Shown in pieces: positions 46,355 through 55,807 of a DNA stretch of 64,000 nucleotides (its first letter is position 1; each line of letters opens with the position of its first letter). Origin of the DNA: Cyclobacteriaceae bacterium. GTDB taxonomy: Bacteria > Bacteroidota > Bacteroidia > Cytophagales > Cyclobacteriaceae. Below the pieces are notes generated by a model, which did no database searches, was not told the DNA's origin, and worked only from the letters and a program-made list of their open reading frames with translations. The DNA lies in assembly GCA_028278225.1 (NCBI GenBank), contig JANQEU010000079.1, forward strand, positions 124,001 through 188,000, in the 5' to 3' direction. A program made the translations under genes and the position numbers.

Positions 46355-48889
46355 ATGAATTTTTATAAACAAATATTCGCATTTACCATTCTTGCCTTTT
46401 CATTTCGATGTGCTTTTGACAAAAAAACAGAACAATCGGTAGAAAGTGGCTATGGGCTTACACCCGTACCATTCAATGAGGTGACGCTTGAGGATAAGTT
46501 TTGGAAACCACGACTAAAAACCCAGATGGAGACATTAGTTCCATTTGCATTGGATAAAACTATTCCTGCACAGATAGCACTGAAGCAGGCCGGAGATTTT
46601 CTTGCAGGCTTGGAAACTGAACTTCCCAGACCACACCGCTACCAATCTTCCGATTTGTACAAAGTGATGGAAGGAGCAGCCTACTTGTTACATGATCAGG
46701 AAAATCCGGCACTGGAGCAGCGTATGGACAGCATTATTGACATCATAGCCAGTGCTCAGAACAAAGACGGTTATCTGTATGTGCCACACCTTACCGGAGT
46801 GGCACAACAACATAAGACCCCTTATGGTCGGGGGGGAATGGGAGAAAGACCATATTCCTATGTGTTACATAGTCATGAACTATACAATATTGGGCACATG
46901 TATGAAGGTGCTGTTGCCTACTACCGTGCCACTGGCAAGGACAAATGGTTAAAAGTAGCAGAAAAAAATGCACAGCACCTTAACAAAGTATTCTTCGAAG
47001 GAGATCCAAATTACAATGACGGTAAACCGGTCAATCAAGCTCCAGGCCATCAGGAATTAGAACTGGCCCTTATCAAGCTGTACAGAGTGACAGACAATAA
47101 GCTTTACCTGCAAATGGCTAAAAAATTTCTGGATATTCGAGGGATTACATTAGTACCCGATGGTGAAGGAACTATGTCAGCTTCCTACGCTCAACAGCAT
47201 AGGCCGGTGGCTGAACAACGCCAGGCCATAGGACATGCAGTGAGAGCCACCTACCTCTATTCTGGTATGGCTGATGTGGGGGCACTAACCAGAATAAATG
47301 ATTACGACGAGGCATTGGAAAGCATCTGGCATAACATTGTAGATAAGAAAATAAGTATTACTGGTGGACTGGGGGCGGTTCATGGTATTGAAGGGTTTGG
47401 CCCTGAATATGTATTGCCTAACAAAGAGGTGTATAACGAGACTTGCGCAGCAGTAGGCAACGTGTTTTTCAATTTTCGCATGTTCCTGATGACCAAAGAT
47501 GCTCGCTACATGGACATGGCTGAAGTTTCATTATTAAATAACTCTTTGGCCGGGGTTAATATTGAAGGAAACAAATTCTTTTATGTCAACCCATTGGAAG
47601 CGGATGGAAGCACACCGTTTAATCATGGCAGAGTAGGCCGTTCGCCTTGGTTTGGTACCGCTTGTTGCCCATCCAATATTGCCCGTCTTATACCTCAGGT
47701 ATCCGGGATGATGTATTCCTACAGTGGCGATGATTTGTACACTACTTTCTACGGAAGCAGCAATACTACCATTTCTCTGGCTTCAGGAAAAATAGCCATC
47801 CGACAAGAATCTGACTATCCCTTTGATGGAGTGGTTAAGCTTACTTTGTCTCCTGAATCTGACTTGGCATTTTCATTGAAGCTTCGCATTCCTACCTGGG
47901 CTCGTACTAATCAGTTTATGCCTGGTAAACTCTACGATTACATCGATAAAAATGGCGGAAAGTGGACGGTAGCCGTTAATGGGGAGAAAGTGGATGCAAC
48001 AGTGAAAAATGGTTTTGCGACCGTCAACAGAACATGGTCAGTTGGAGACGTGGTAGAATTGCACATTCCTATGCCAATTCGCTTTAACACAACGATTCAA
48101 CAAGTGGTTTCTAACCGAGGCAGAGTAGCCGTTACCCGGGGGCCTTTGGTCTATGCCGCCGAAGGCATTGATAACAACGGGGTGGTGCAGCGCTTCTTTT
48201 TGAATGAAATTCCGGGAAGTAACCATATTTCTGAAGAAGTGATTGCTGACGGACTTTTACAGAATGTCGTAAAGGTGAAGTTGCCAGCTAAAGAATTGAA
48301 AAATGAGGGTGTCGGTAAACACGAGCTGCAACTCATTCCGTATTATGCGTGGAACAACCGGGAGGAAGGCTCTATGATTATATGGCTGGCAGATAGCGAG
48401 GAGAATATTCAACTGGCAGACAGGAAAACCGCCAGAGGCGGGAAATATAAAAGCGTTAGTGCATCGTCTACAGGGAACTTGGGAAGTCTGATGGCCATTT
48501 CTGACCCACGCCGACCAGGCTCATCGGTAGATCAAAGCATTCAGCCGTGGATCAGTGAGAACGATGGCAGTCAATGGATTGTTGTAGAACTGAAAGAAGC
48601 CCAACAAATCAGGAGTATTGGACTATACTGGTTTACCGCACCAAAGCGTAAGTTCAACACTAAAGTACCTGCCTCATGGGAAATTCAGTATAAAGACGGA
48701 AATTCCTGGAAGAATATGCCTCTTTACGTGACAGATGATTACTCATTAGATACAGATGAATACAATGTGGTACACCCGGCCTTAGAGTTGACTACCAGGG
48801 AAATAAGGATACTAATAAATCCACAGAAGGGAAGCAAAGCAGGTATTTTGGATGTGGATATTGAGTTTGAGGATATGCCGACTTCTTAA
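46355..48889 (+). CDS. GH127 beta-L-arabinofuranosidase-like protein with a C-terminal discoidin-like domain
   Basis: An 844-residue secreted protein with a short signal peptide. The catalytic part shows the classic GH127 motifs: YNETCAAVGNVFF (acid/base Glu and Cys ligand) and TACCPSNIARLIP (CC pair, nucleophile and ligand). After about residue 690 a ~150-residue F5/8-type-C-like beta-sandwich (WIVVELKEAQQIRSIGLYWF ... ILDVDIEFED) is fused, probably for carbohydrate binding. The first protein of the pair (43964) has no such domain. Both lie in one transcription unit. Confidence 0.85.
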   Translation: MNFYKQIFAFTILAFSFRCAFDKKTEQSVESGYGLTPVPFNEVTLEDKFWKPRLKTQMETLVPFALDKTIPAQIALKQAGDFLAGLETELPRPHRYQSSDLYKVMEGAAYLLHDQENPALEQRMDSIIDIIASAQNKDGYLYVPHLTGVAQQHKTPYGRGGMGERPYSYVLHSHELYNIGHMYEGAVAYYRATGKDKWLKVAEKNAQHLNKVFFEGDPNYNDGKPVNQAPGHQELELALIKLYRVTDNKLYLQMAKKFLDIRGITLVPDGEGTMSASYAQQHRPVAEQRQAIGHAVRATYLYSGMADVGALTRINDYDEALESIWHNIVDKKISITGGLGAVHGIEGFGPEYVLPNKEVYNETCAAVGNVFFNFRMFLMTKDARYMDMAEVSLLNNSLAGVNIEGNKFFYVNPLEADGSTPFNHGRVGRSPWFGTACCPSNIARLIPQVSGMMYSYSGDDLYTTFYGSSNTTISLASGKIAIRQESDYPFDGVVKLTLSPESDLAFSLKLRIPTWARTNQFMPGKLYDYIDKNGGKWTVAVNGEKVDATVKNGFATVNRTWSVGDVVELHIPMPIRFNTTIQQVVSNRGRVAVTRGPLVYAAEGIDNNGVVQRFFLNEIPGSNHISEEVIADGLLQNVVKVKLPAKELKNEGVGKHELQLIPYYAWNNREEGSMIIWLADSEENIQLADRKTARGGKYKSVSASSTGNLGSLMAISDPRRPGSSVDQSIQPWISENDGSQWIVVELKEAQQIRSIGLYWFTAPKRKFNTKVPASWEIQYKDGNSWKNMPLYVTDDYSLDTDEYNVVHPALELTTREIRILINPQKGSKAGILDVDIEFEDMPTS

Positions 48890-49220
48890 TATGGTTATCT
48901 AGTACCTATTAAAATAGAAATGAAATGTTGATTTGGGTGGAGAACCAGACAGCGAGGTGTCAATAAAGGACTTAAAGAACAATATTTGGAAAAGATTACT
49001 ATTTGTTGGTCCAGGATTATACACTAACTCAGGTATTGACCGATTCTTTTGGAAGGATCCGGACAACTGAAGGAATATACAATTGCTGTCTGATAGGATT
49101 TTGATTTCCTATCCGTGTGAAGAAAAAACTGAGTTGAAAATACTCCTGAATTAAAAGCTTGAATGCCAATTTGACAAGAGAGATTTATTGACATTATGAT
49201 GAATCAATAGTTAGTTAAAA
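48890..49220. other. 331-bp gap with a possible gene relic
   Basis: There is no full gene. A 48-codon stretch without stops (48924-49067) reads NIWKRLLFVGPG then NSGIDRFFWKDPDN and has no start codon. It may be the remains of a lost gene, or may be chance. The rest is AT-rich. Confidence 0.3.
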
Positions 49221-51047
49221 ATGAGCAAAAGGAGAACAATAAATAAGATATTTAACCCATCATATTTACTTGCATTAATAGTAATTATGTTGGTCAGTTG
49301 CTCCGGAAATAATAAGGAGAAAACGGTCCAAGATACAGAGCTAGAAGTCCGCGGTTGGAACATTTTATCAGACAACTTAGAAAAAGGGGTAAAAGCAATT
49401 AATTCATCAATGGATTATGGCATCAACCATCTGCAGCTTTCACATAAGTTGATAATGGATTTGAAAGATGTCAGAGACGATGAAAAGCTTACAAAAACAA
49501 CCATTCTAATAGATAAGGCCAGACAGGCTGGTATTAAGGATATCTTTTTATGGGATCATGCGTTATATAAGCTTGATTATTATCCGGATGAATTCAAAAA
49601 TGAAGATGGTTTAATTAACCTGGACAATCCCAAATTCTGGGAATGGTTTAAAAAGGATTACAAATCGATGCTGGATAAAGTCCCGAACATCGATGGAATT
49701 GTATTGACCTTTATTGAAACCGGTGCACATGTTGAGGATCAATATTCCAAGAAATGGCTGACGGAATCAGATAAGTTGGCTAACCTGGTCGATTCTGTTG
49801 CCAGTGTCGTGATCGATGAGAGGGATTTGCAGCTTTACATCCGCACATTTATCTATTACAAGGAGGAATTAAACGCGCTTCTGGAATGTGTCAATAAGGT
49901 AAAGCATCCGAATGTGAAGATCATGACCAAGGAAGCACCGCACGATTTTTTCCTTACACATCCGCCATCCGGTTTTATTTCCTCATTCAACAAAGAAGCT
50001 ATAATAGAATTCGACCTTGGGCATGAGTATAACGGACAAGGTATTATAGCAAGTATTTTGCCTGAGAAAGTGATGGAGCGATGGAAGTTTTTTGCCCAAC
50101 ATGAGCATGTGAAAGGTTATGTGGCCCGGACTGATCGTTACGGAGATACCCAAAACGTTGGACGTCCGACAGAAATAAACCTTTATGCATTGCGAAGAAT
50201 AACGCAAGACACTACCCTAACACCAGAGGCTATTGTTAAGGAATTCATTGCAGAAAAATATGGCGGTGAAGCAGTTGATGCACTTTCTCCGGTATTTCTC
50301 GAAACCAAAGAAATTATAGAGTCTATCTTCTATACGTTGGGTTTACAGACCACCTGGCACAGTCGTTTCGATTTAAACTATGAGTCCATTTACACCCGGC
50401 ATGTAAGTGGCAAATGGCTTGATCCTCCAATTGCAGAAGTTAAACATGGTGTGAACAAAACTTTTCACTATTGGAAAGATATTGTTGAAACCCTTGCACC
50501 TGCACACTATAAAAGAAGGGATAGGATTTACAAAGCCAAAAAAGGCAACATCGGAGACCCTACATTCTTGCAGCGCGAAGCACCCTATGTTTTTGATAAT
50601 AAGTGGTTAAGCCCGGATGAAAAAATGAACCTGGAATATTTGACGTACATAATTACAGAAAAGGAATATGGTGTCAAAAAAGCCTTATGGGCATTGAACG
50701 AAATTGAAAAAGCCAAACCGCTCATTAATGGCCCGTATAGCTACGACGAACTTTATCAATTATACGAGAGAACATACATAGCCGCAAAATTGTACTTGGC
50801 AGGGGCAAAAGCATATTACGGCTACCGGGCATATTTAAATACTCCTGATAATCAATCAATTCAAGAAATTACGAAAGAAGGATTAAGCGAAATGCTGGAT
50901 GTATGTGATGAAATCAAGGCCTACCCTTTTAAAGGAGCAGTTGGACAATTAAACTGGGCAGAAGATGTTGACCGTGCAAAATCTATGCATGACAAAATTG
51001 TTAATGGTTGGTTTGAATTTGAAAACAAGAAGTTCGAGGTTAACTAA
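49221..51047 (+). CDS. GH67-like glycosidase lipoprotein
   Basis: A 608-residue lipoprotein (Cys at MLVSC, residue ~27). The pattern of the barrel follows GH67 alpha-glucuronidases at a distance: IDGIVLTFIETGAHVEDQ where GH67 has its FGGFLVKANSEGQ motif, RTFIY where it has RAFVY, then KEAPHDFF and IIEFDLGHEYNGQG near the QITQEYLGQ position. It is shorter than true GH67 and lacks some of its termini. A uronic-acid-releasing enzyme would fit the neighbouring hexuronate genes, but this is inference; the family is not certain. Confidence 0.55.
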   Translation: MSKRRTINKIFNPSYLLALIVIMLVSCSGNNKEKTVQDTELEVRGWNILSDNLEKGVKAINSSMDYGINHLQLSHKLIMDLKDVRDDEKLTKTTILIDKARQAGIKDIFLWDHALYKLDYYPDEFKNEDGLINLDNPKFWEWFKKDYKSMLDKVPNIDGIVLTFIETGAHVEDQYSKKWLTESDKLANLVDSVASVVIDERDLQLYIRTFIYYKEELNALLECVNKVKHPNVKIMTKEAPHDFFLTHPPSGFISSFNKEAIIEFDLGHEYNGQGIIASILPEKVMERWKFFAQHEHVKGYVARTDRYGDTQNVGRPTEINLYALRRITQDTTLTPEAIVKEFIAEKYGGEAVDALSPVFLETKEIIESIFYTLGLQTTWHSRFDLNYESIYTRHVSGKWLDPPIAEVKHGVNKTFHYWKDIVETLAPAHYKRRDRIYKAKKGNIGDPTFLQREAPYVFDNKWLSPDEKMNLEYLTYIITEKEYGVKKALWALNEIEKAKPLINGPYSYDELYQLYERTYIAAKLYLAGAKAYYGYRAYLNTPDNQSIQEITKEGLSEMLDVCDEIKAYPFKGAVGQLNWAEDVDRAKSMHDKIVNGWFEFENKKFEVN

Positions 51048-51098
51048 AGATGTTGACTAATCCGGGATATGATTAAAGTATAACGAAACAACATATCA

Positions 51099-52577
51099 AT
51101 GAAGAACAAAATTTTAAAGGCTACAGAAGTAATTCAGGTGATAAGATTGATTGGATTAACAATGGCGCTCTTGTTTGTATGTCAAACAATTTTTGCTAAT
51201 GATAAACCCAATGTCATTATAATCCTTGCTGATGATTTGGGAATTGGAGATGTCTCTTGCTACGGGTCAAAAATGATAAACACACCCAATATTGATCGCT
51301 TAGCAGATGAAGGACTCCTGTTTACACGCTATCATTCAGCAGGCTCAACTTGTACACCTACACGTTATTCAATGCTTACAGGCAGATACCCATACCGAAG
51401 CGAGCAAATTAAGACAGGTAATCTTACGGGTGATTTAATGATTGATATTAATCGTTTTACCCTAGGTGAATTGTTCAAGGAAAATGGCTATGCTACAGCT
51501 GCTATTGGCAAATGGCACCTGGGCTATGGTGATAACGGTGAGCCAGACTGGAATGGAAAATTGAGTCCTGGTCCCAACGAATTAGGATTCGATTATCATT
51601 GGGGTGTACCACGAAACGGTAACGACAATGTGCGTGCTTATGTTGAAAACGATATGCTGTTTGGACTTGACCCTAACAGTACATTCGAAATGGCCAATTG
51701 GGACAAAAAACGTGTGGAAGGGCTGCTTCACGAGCGTGAAGATGACATGGTAAACGCATTGTTGACCGAGCGCACGCTAAGTTTTATAAGGGAAAATAAA
51801 GACAATCCATTCTTTGTCTATTTCGCCCCAACTATCGCACATACACACATTACCCCCTATTCGAAGTTTAGAGGTACCAGCAAAGCAGGACAATACGGAG
51901 ATTTTGTACAAGAACTCGACTATTATGTCGGAAATATAATGAACCTGCTAAGAGAATTGGGAATCGATGAAAACACAATTGTTGTTTTTACCAGCGACAA
52001 TGGCGGGCAGTTAAGGGATACGGCCTCTGCAGGCCTCGGGCTTAACCTGGCAGATCAAAGTCAGGATGTGGAAATTAAAGCAAGAACCGCAAAAACAGAT
52101 GCAAGGGAAATGGGGCATAAGACAAATCTTGATTTGCGTAAAGGGAAGTCCAGTCCTTACCAGGGTGGTTTTAATGTTCCGTGTATTATTCGGTGGAAAG
52201 GTAAGATCCCGGAAGGTAATACCTCCGATCGGTTTATTTGTTCAGCTGATTACCTGGCAACATTTGCAGATTTTTTTGATACAAATATTCCAATGGGCTC
52301 AGGAGGTGATTCGTATAGCTGGGTTGATATGCTGAACGGAGACAAGGTGAAAGAACAGCGGTCCAATGCAGTCTTACGTTCAAAGAAAGCCCTCTCTTTT
52401 ATCGATGGAAATTGGAAACTGATTGACTACAGTTATGGTGTGAAGCCTCAGGATTTATATGAACTATATAACTTAAAAGATGATCCATCAGAGTTAGAAG
52501 ATTTATCGATGGATAACCCGGAAAAGCTAAATGTTCTTCGGAGAAAATTAGCTGAGATACTTGAAAAACAGTCATAG
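51099..52577 (+). CDS. S1-family sulfatase
   Basis: A 492-residue formylglycine-dependent sulfatase. The signature STCTPTRYSMLTGRYPYR carries Cys85, the residue converted to formylglycine, in C-x-P-x-R. The metal site opens with ILADDLGIGD and is completed by TSDNGG; KWHLGY is also present. A signal peptide precedes residue ~34 and there is no lipobox. It should remove a sulfate ester from the locus's glycan, and its target cannot be told. It lies 10 bp before the second sulfatase, so they are cotranscribed. A formylglycine-generating enzyme is not in the window. Confidence 0.9.
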   Translation: MKNKILKATEVIQVIRLIGLTMALLFVCQTIFANDKPNVIIILADDLGIGDVSCYGSKMINTPNIDRLADEGLLFTRYHSAGSTCTPTRYSMLTGRYPYRSEQIKTGNLTGDLMIDINRFTLGELFKENGYATAAIGKWHLGYGDNGEPDWNGKLSPGPNELGFDYHWGVPRNGNDNVRAYVENDMLFGLDPNSTFEMANWDKKRVEGLLHEREDDMVNALLTERTLSFIRENKDNPFFVYFAPTIAHTHITPYSKFRGTSKAGQYGDFVQELDYYVGNIMNLLRELGIDENTIVVFTSDNGGQLRDTASAGLGLNLADQSQDVEIKARTAKTDAREMGHKTNLDLRKGKSSPYQGGFNVPCIIRWKGKIPEGNTSDRFICSADYLATFADFFDTNIPMGSGGDSYSWVDMLNGDKVKEQRSNAVLRSKKALSFIDGNWKLIDYSYGVKPQDLYELYNLKDDPSELEDLSMDNPEKLNVLRRKLAEILEKQS

Positions 52578-52587
52578 GGAGATAAAA

Positions 52588-54090
52588 ATGAAATTAACAA
52601 TCGTCCAAGTAATGTTTGTATTCGTGGTATGTAGTTGTACCGGAAGCAAAGAACAACAAGAAGAGAAGAGACCAAACATCTTGTACATATATACCGATGA
52701 TCAGACGATCAGAACGTTGGGCTCGTATGCCCAATCGCACCCATGGGTGCAAACACCAAATATTGACAAATTGGCATCGCAGGGAGTCCGGTTTCAAAAT
52801 AGTTATACTGGTCCAAAATGTGTGCCATCTCGTGGTACTGCCCTAACGGGTATGTTTCAGCATAACTATACCAAAGAGACAGCATATTGGCCTGCTGAAT
52901 TTCGAAAGCAGGGATACCATACCGGTATGATCGGGAAGTGGCACTGGAATGTTCCTCGCCATGACGCTACGTGGGATTGGTCAGCAGTTTGGGAACACCA
53001 CCTTCCAGGAAATGGAAAGAACTACTATTGGGGCCAGAGCCTGAGGATGAATGGAGACACACTGCTTGAACTGAATCAATACAGCACCGATGCTTATACC
53101 GATCTGACTATAGATTTCATTGAAGACAGGGCGAACGAGAAAGACAAGCCCTGGTATTTCTGGCTGTGCTATGCTGGTGTTCACGGCCCCTATACTCCTG
53201 CCGACAGGCATAAACAAGATTACCTGGATGCTCCGGAAATCCCTATTCCTGTTGATGTCTTCGGTCCGCGACCTAAAAAGCCCGAGTATATGTATGACCT
53301 GACCATGTTTGAAAAAGACAGTCAGGGAAAACCAACAGATGATAAAGGTCGTTCGCTGGATTCCTGGGTGAAACAATACAACCAGGCAGTCAGATCAATT
53401 GACGAGGGTGTTGGCCGGATCATGAAGGCTTTGGAAGAATCAGGTCAGAGGGAGAATACGGTTGTGATTTTCACCTCCGATAATGGTTATGCATGGGGCC
53501 AACATGGTTTCAAGCTAAAGGTCGCCCCCTATGATGCCAATCAATTAACGCCTTTGATTGTCTCCCAACCCAATCTTATTCCGCAAAATGAAGTCTGCAA
53601 TTTCCCGGTGAATGGTGCAGATATCATCAAGACAATCCATTCTCTCACAGGTGTAACCCCATCCAACCGTCTGGATGGACGGGATTTCAGTGATTTGCTT
53701 GCTAACCCGAAACAGAAAAAATGGGATTCGGAACCTATGATTCAGATATATACGGGCACAATGTATGGTGGAGTAGCAGAGATTACAGATGAATTGAAAT
53801 TAGCACGTGAAACCGATAACTGGGAGAAGTTTGTAGTCCACAAAACTGGCATCCGGGCTTGGATGATGATGCGAAAAGACAACTATAAGTATGTAAGGTA
53901 CATTTATAAGGACTACATAGAAGAGCTATATGATCTGGAGAAAGACCCTGAGGAACTGTACAATCTTGCAGTAGATGGTCAGTATCATCAATTGTTGGAA
54001 AAATATAGGTTGGAGACAGAAGAACTGTTCAAAGCTAATGGGGCAACGTTTGTAGACATTTTGCCTGAGCCAAAAGTTGAAAGTATTTAA
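52588..54090 (+). CDS. S1-family sulfatase lipoprotein
   Basis: A 500-residue sulfatase with a lipobox Cys17 (VVCSC). The active-site motif PKCVPSRGTALTG contains Cys78 as the formylglycine precursor, the metal sites are YIYTDDQT and TSDNGYAWG, and KWHW follows at the substrate side. The ATG at 52588 is preferred over a TTG at 52561 that lies inside the first sulfatase. Its cleft differs from the first sulfatase, which suggests a different sulfate position. Confidence 0.88.
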   Translation: MKLTIVQVMFVFVVCSCTGSKEQQEEKRPNILYIYTDDQTIRTLGSYAQSHPWVQTPNIDKLASQGVRFQNSYTGPKCVPSRGTALTGMFQHNYTKETAYWPAEFRKQGYHTGMIGKWHWNVPRHDATWDWSAVWEHHLPGNGKNYYWGQSLRMNGDTLLELNQYSTDAYTDLTIDFIEDRANEKDKPWYFWLCYAGVHGPYTPADRHKQDYLDAPEIPIPVDVFGPRPKKPEYMYDLTMFEKDSQGKPTDDKGRSLDSWVKQYNQAVRSIDEGVGRIMKALEESGQRENTVVIFTSDNGYAWGQHGFKLKVAPYDANQLTPLIVSQPNLIPQNEVCNFPVNGADIIKTIHSLTGVTPSNRLDGRDFSDLLANPKQKKWDSEPMIQIYTGTMYGGVAEITDELKLARETDNWEKFVVHKTGIRAWMMMRKDNYKYVRYIYKDYIEELYDLEKDPEELYNLAVDGQYHQLLEKYRLETEELFKANGATFVDILPEPKVESI

Positions 54091-54183
54091 TGTTCAATCG
54101 TAGCGTAAAAAGATAAGTACAAATGCACTCAATTAATTGATCCTGAAGGTAGCTGCAGACCAAAAAAATTCATTGACAAGGAC

Positions 54184-55749
54184 ATGAGGATTTTCAGACA
54201 CATCACGATTTATTCGATTCTGATTACCTTGGTAACGGGCACTACTCAGGGCCAGACTGTACCAGATGAGATAGAATTTATCAGACAGGGTGTTCGACGG
54301 ATGATATTTGATGAAGATCAATCAATTCCCCTGGCTGGTATCGATCCAAAAGGAATCGTGGGATTATCAACCATGCATCCCACCAGCCATTACACTGCGA
54401 ATAATTCCAAGGTATTTATCAAGGAAGATAAACTGGTAATTCAATCAGCCGAAGAGAGTAAGACAGGAGTTTGGTTTGGAGGCTTTAATCCATTTGCGAC
54501 CTACTCCATTGCCCTGTTTTCTACCTCCGGAAAAGGAGAAATCGGTTTTGATTTTTCAGATGCTGAAACGAAGAAACAATTCCTAATTACCGTGAGTTTC
54601 GATGAGGAACTACTCATAGAGGTAAAACTAAGGGTAACTAAAAATACAGTGGTAATAGCAGACGAATCTATTGCAGTGAACCTGGAAGAACAGGAAAAAA
54701 TTCCATCAAAAATCATTTTGCAAATGTTGGGAAGTGGTTTGGTGCTGTATTCTCAAAATGAGGGATTGCCTAAGGTGATTGGCCAGAGTGACTTTAACAA
54801 ACTCCTGGATCTACGTAAAAAAGAGTACATCCATTCCTTCCAATCGAACCTGTTTGTGCAATTGAGTAATGGCCAGGTTGAAGTCAGTGGAGTTGAAAGC
54901 TCTATTACAACCGGCGTAGGTTTGGCCGATATTCGCGCCGTTACTTATGAAAATGGTGATCCCCTACTCGATCAGGGCCGGCTATGGTATACCATGTCAA
55001 TACGGGGACGTCATTTGCCCCATCATATTCAAGGTGTTTTTAGTATGGATCCCTCTGTCTTTGATGTAACGCTGGAAGGAATAATCGTATTTGACAGGGA
55101 TGACGGATTGCTACGAAACGAAATAGCCTCTCACCTGTTTTACGACAGAAACGCTGAAGTATGGCGGGGTTTAACTACTGGATTTAGCGCCTATGCTAAT
55201 CGGGGAAAAGAGAAAAAACAATTACTTGCAATTGAGAGTGAGCTAGATCCCCGGTTCGGCTTCTCCATAATGCGGGCAGAACCGATTGGAATGATCGGAA
55301 GTTTTGAAGACCCACATATACTTTTTGACGAATCTGTAAAGAAATGGAGGATGCTCACATGCGATAATATCGATGGATTTAAAGCTATTATTCTGGAATC
55401 AGATTACTGGAACAAAGGATATAAAAAAATAGCCGGACCTGTTGATCATGATTCCACCGGAACTTCGATTCAAAAAATTGGGAACAAACGATATTGCTTC
55501 TCAGGAAGTAAGGAAAGAAAAATATTTGTTTACAGCTATCCCGACCTCATTGAATTGGGCACTCTGAAGATGGATTTGCCACCATGGGATGAAAATTCAA
55601 AAACAAGGGTCTGGCCAAACGTGGTTCAATTACCCGATGGCTACCCTTTTAAGTATGTGGCATTGATGATGGATCGTTATAACTATCCGGGTATGCAAGG
55701 CAAAAATTGGACTTATGGGGCTCTTTATCTGTATCACGGTCATGAATAA
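54184..55749 (+). CDS. secreted beta-propeller protein (possible glycosidase)
   Basis: A 521-residue protein with a signal peptide. The C-terminal ~280 residues have the pattern of a five-bladed propeller (GH32/43/62/130-type clan): GSFEDPHILFDESVKKWRML, DHDSTGTSIQKIGNKRYCFSGS and TRVWPNVVQLPDGYPFKYV, one strand set per blade, with FEDPH being a typical active-site blade motif. The first ~230 residues are a beta-sandwich. The enzyme family is not resolved. It is in the same direction as the sulfatases, 93 bp after them. Confidence 0.55.
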   Translation: MRIFRHITIYSILITLVTGTTQGQTVPDEIEFIRQGVRRMIFDEDQSIPLAGIDPKGIVGLSTMHPTSHYTANNSKVFIKEDKLVIQSAEESKTGVWFGGFNPFATYSIALFSTSGKGEIGFDFSDAETKKQFLITVSFDEELLIEVKLRVTKNTVVIADESIAVNLEEQEKIPSKIILQMLGSGLVLYSQNEGLPKVIGQSDFNKLLDLRKKEYIHSFQSNLFVQLSNGQVEVSGVESSITTGVGLADIRAVTYENGDPLLDQGRLWYTMSIRGRHLPHHIQGVFSMDPSVFDVTLEGIIVFDRDDGLLRNEIASHLFYDRNAEVWRGLTTGFSAYANRGKEKKQLLAIESELDPRFGFSIMRAEPIGMIGSFEDPHILFDESVKKWRMLTCDNIDGFKAIILESDYWNKGYKKIAGPVDHDSTGTSIQKIGNKRYCFSGSKERKIFVYSYPDLIELGTLKMDLPPWDENSKTRVWPNVVQLPDGYPFKYVALMMDRYNYPGMQGKNWTYGALYLYHGHE

Positions 55750-55807
55750 AGCATTTCGTCAGTGTCCATAGCATTTTAATTTCAAGTAAAATCTAAAACG
55801 CTTCATT

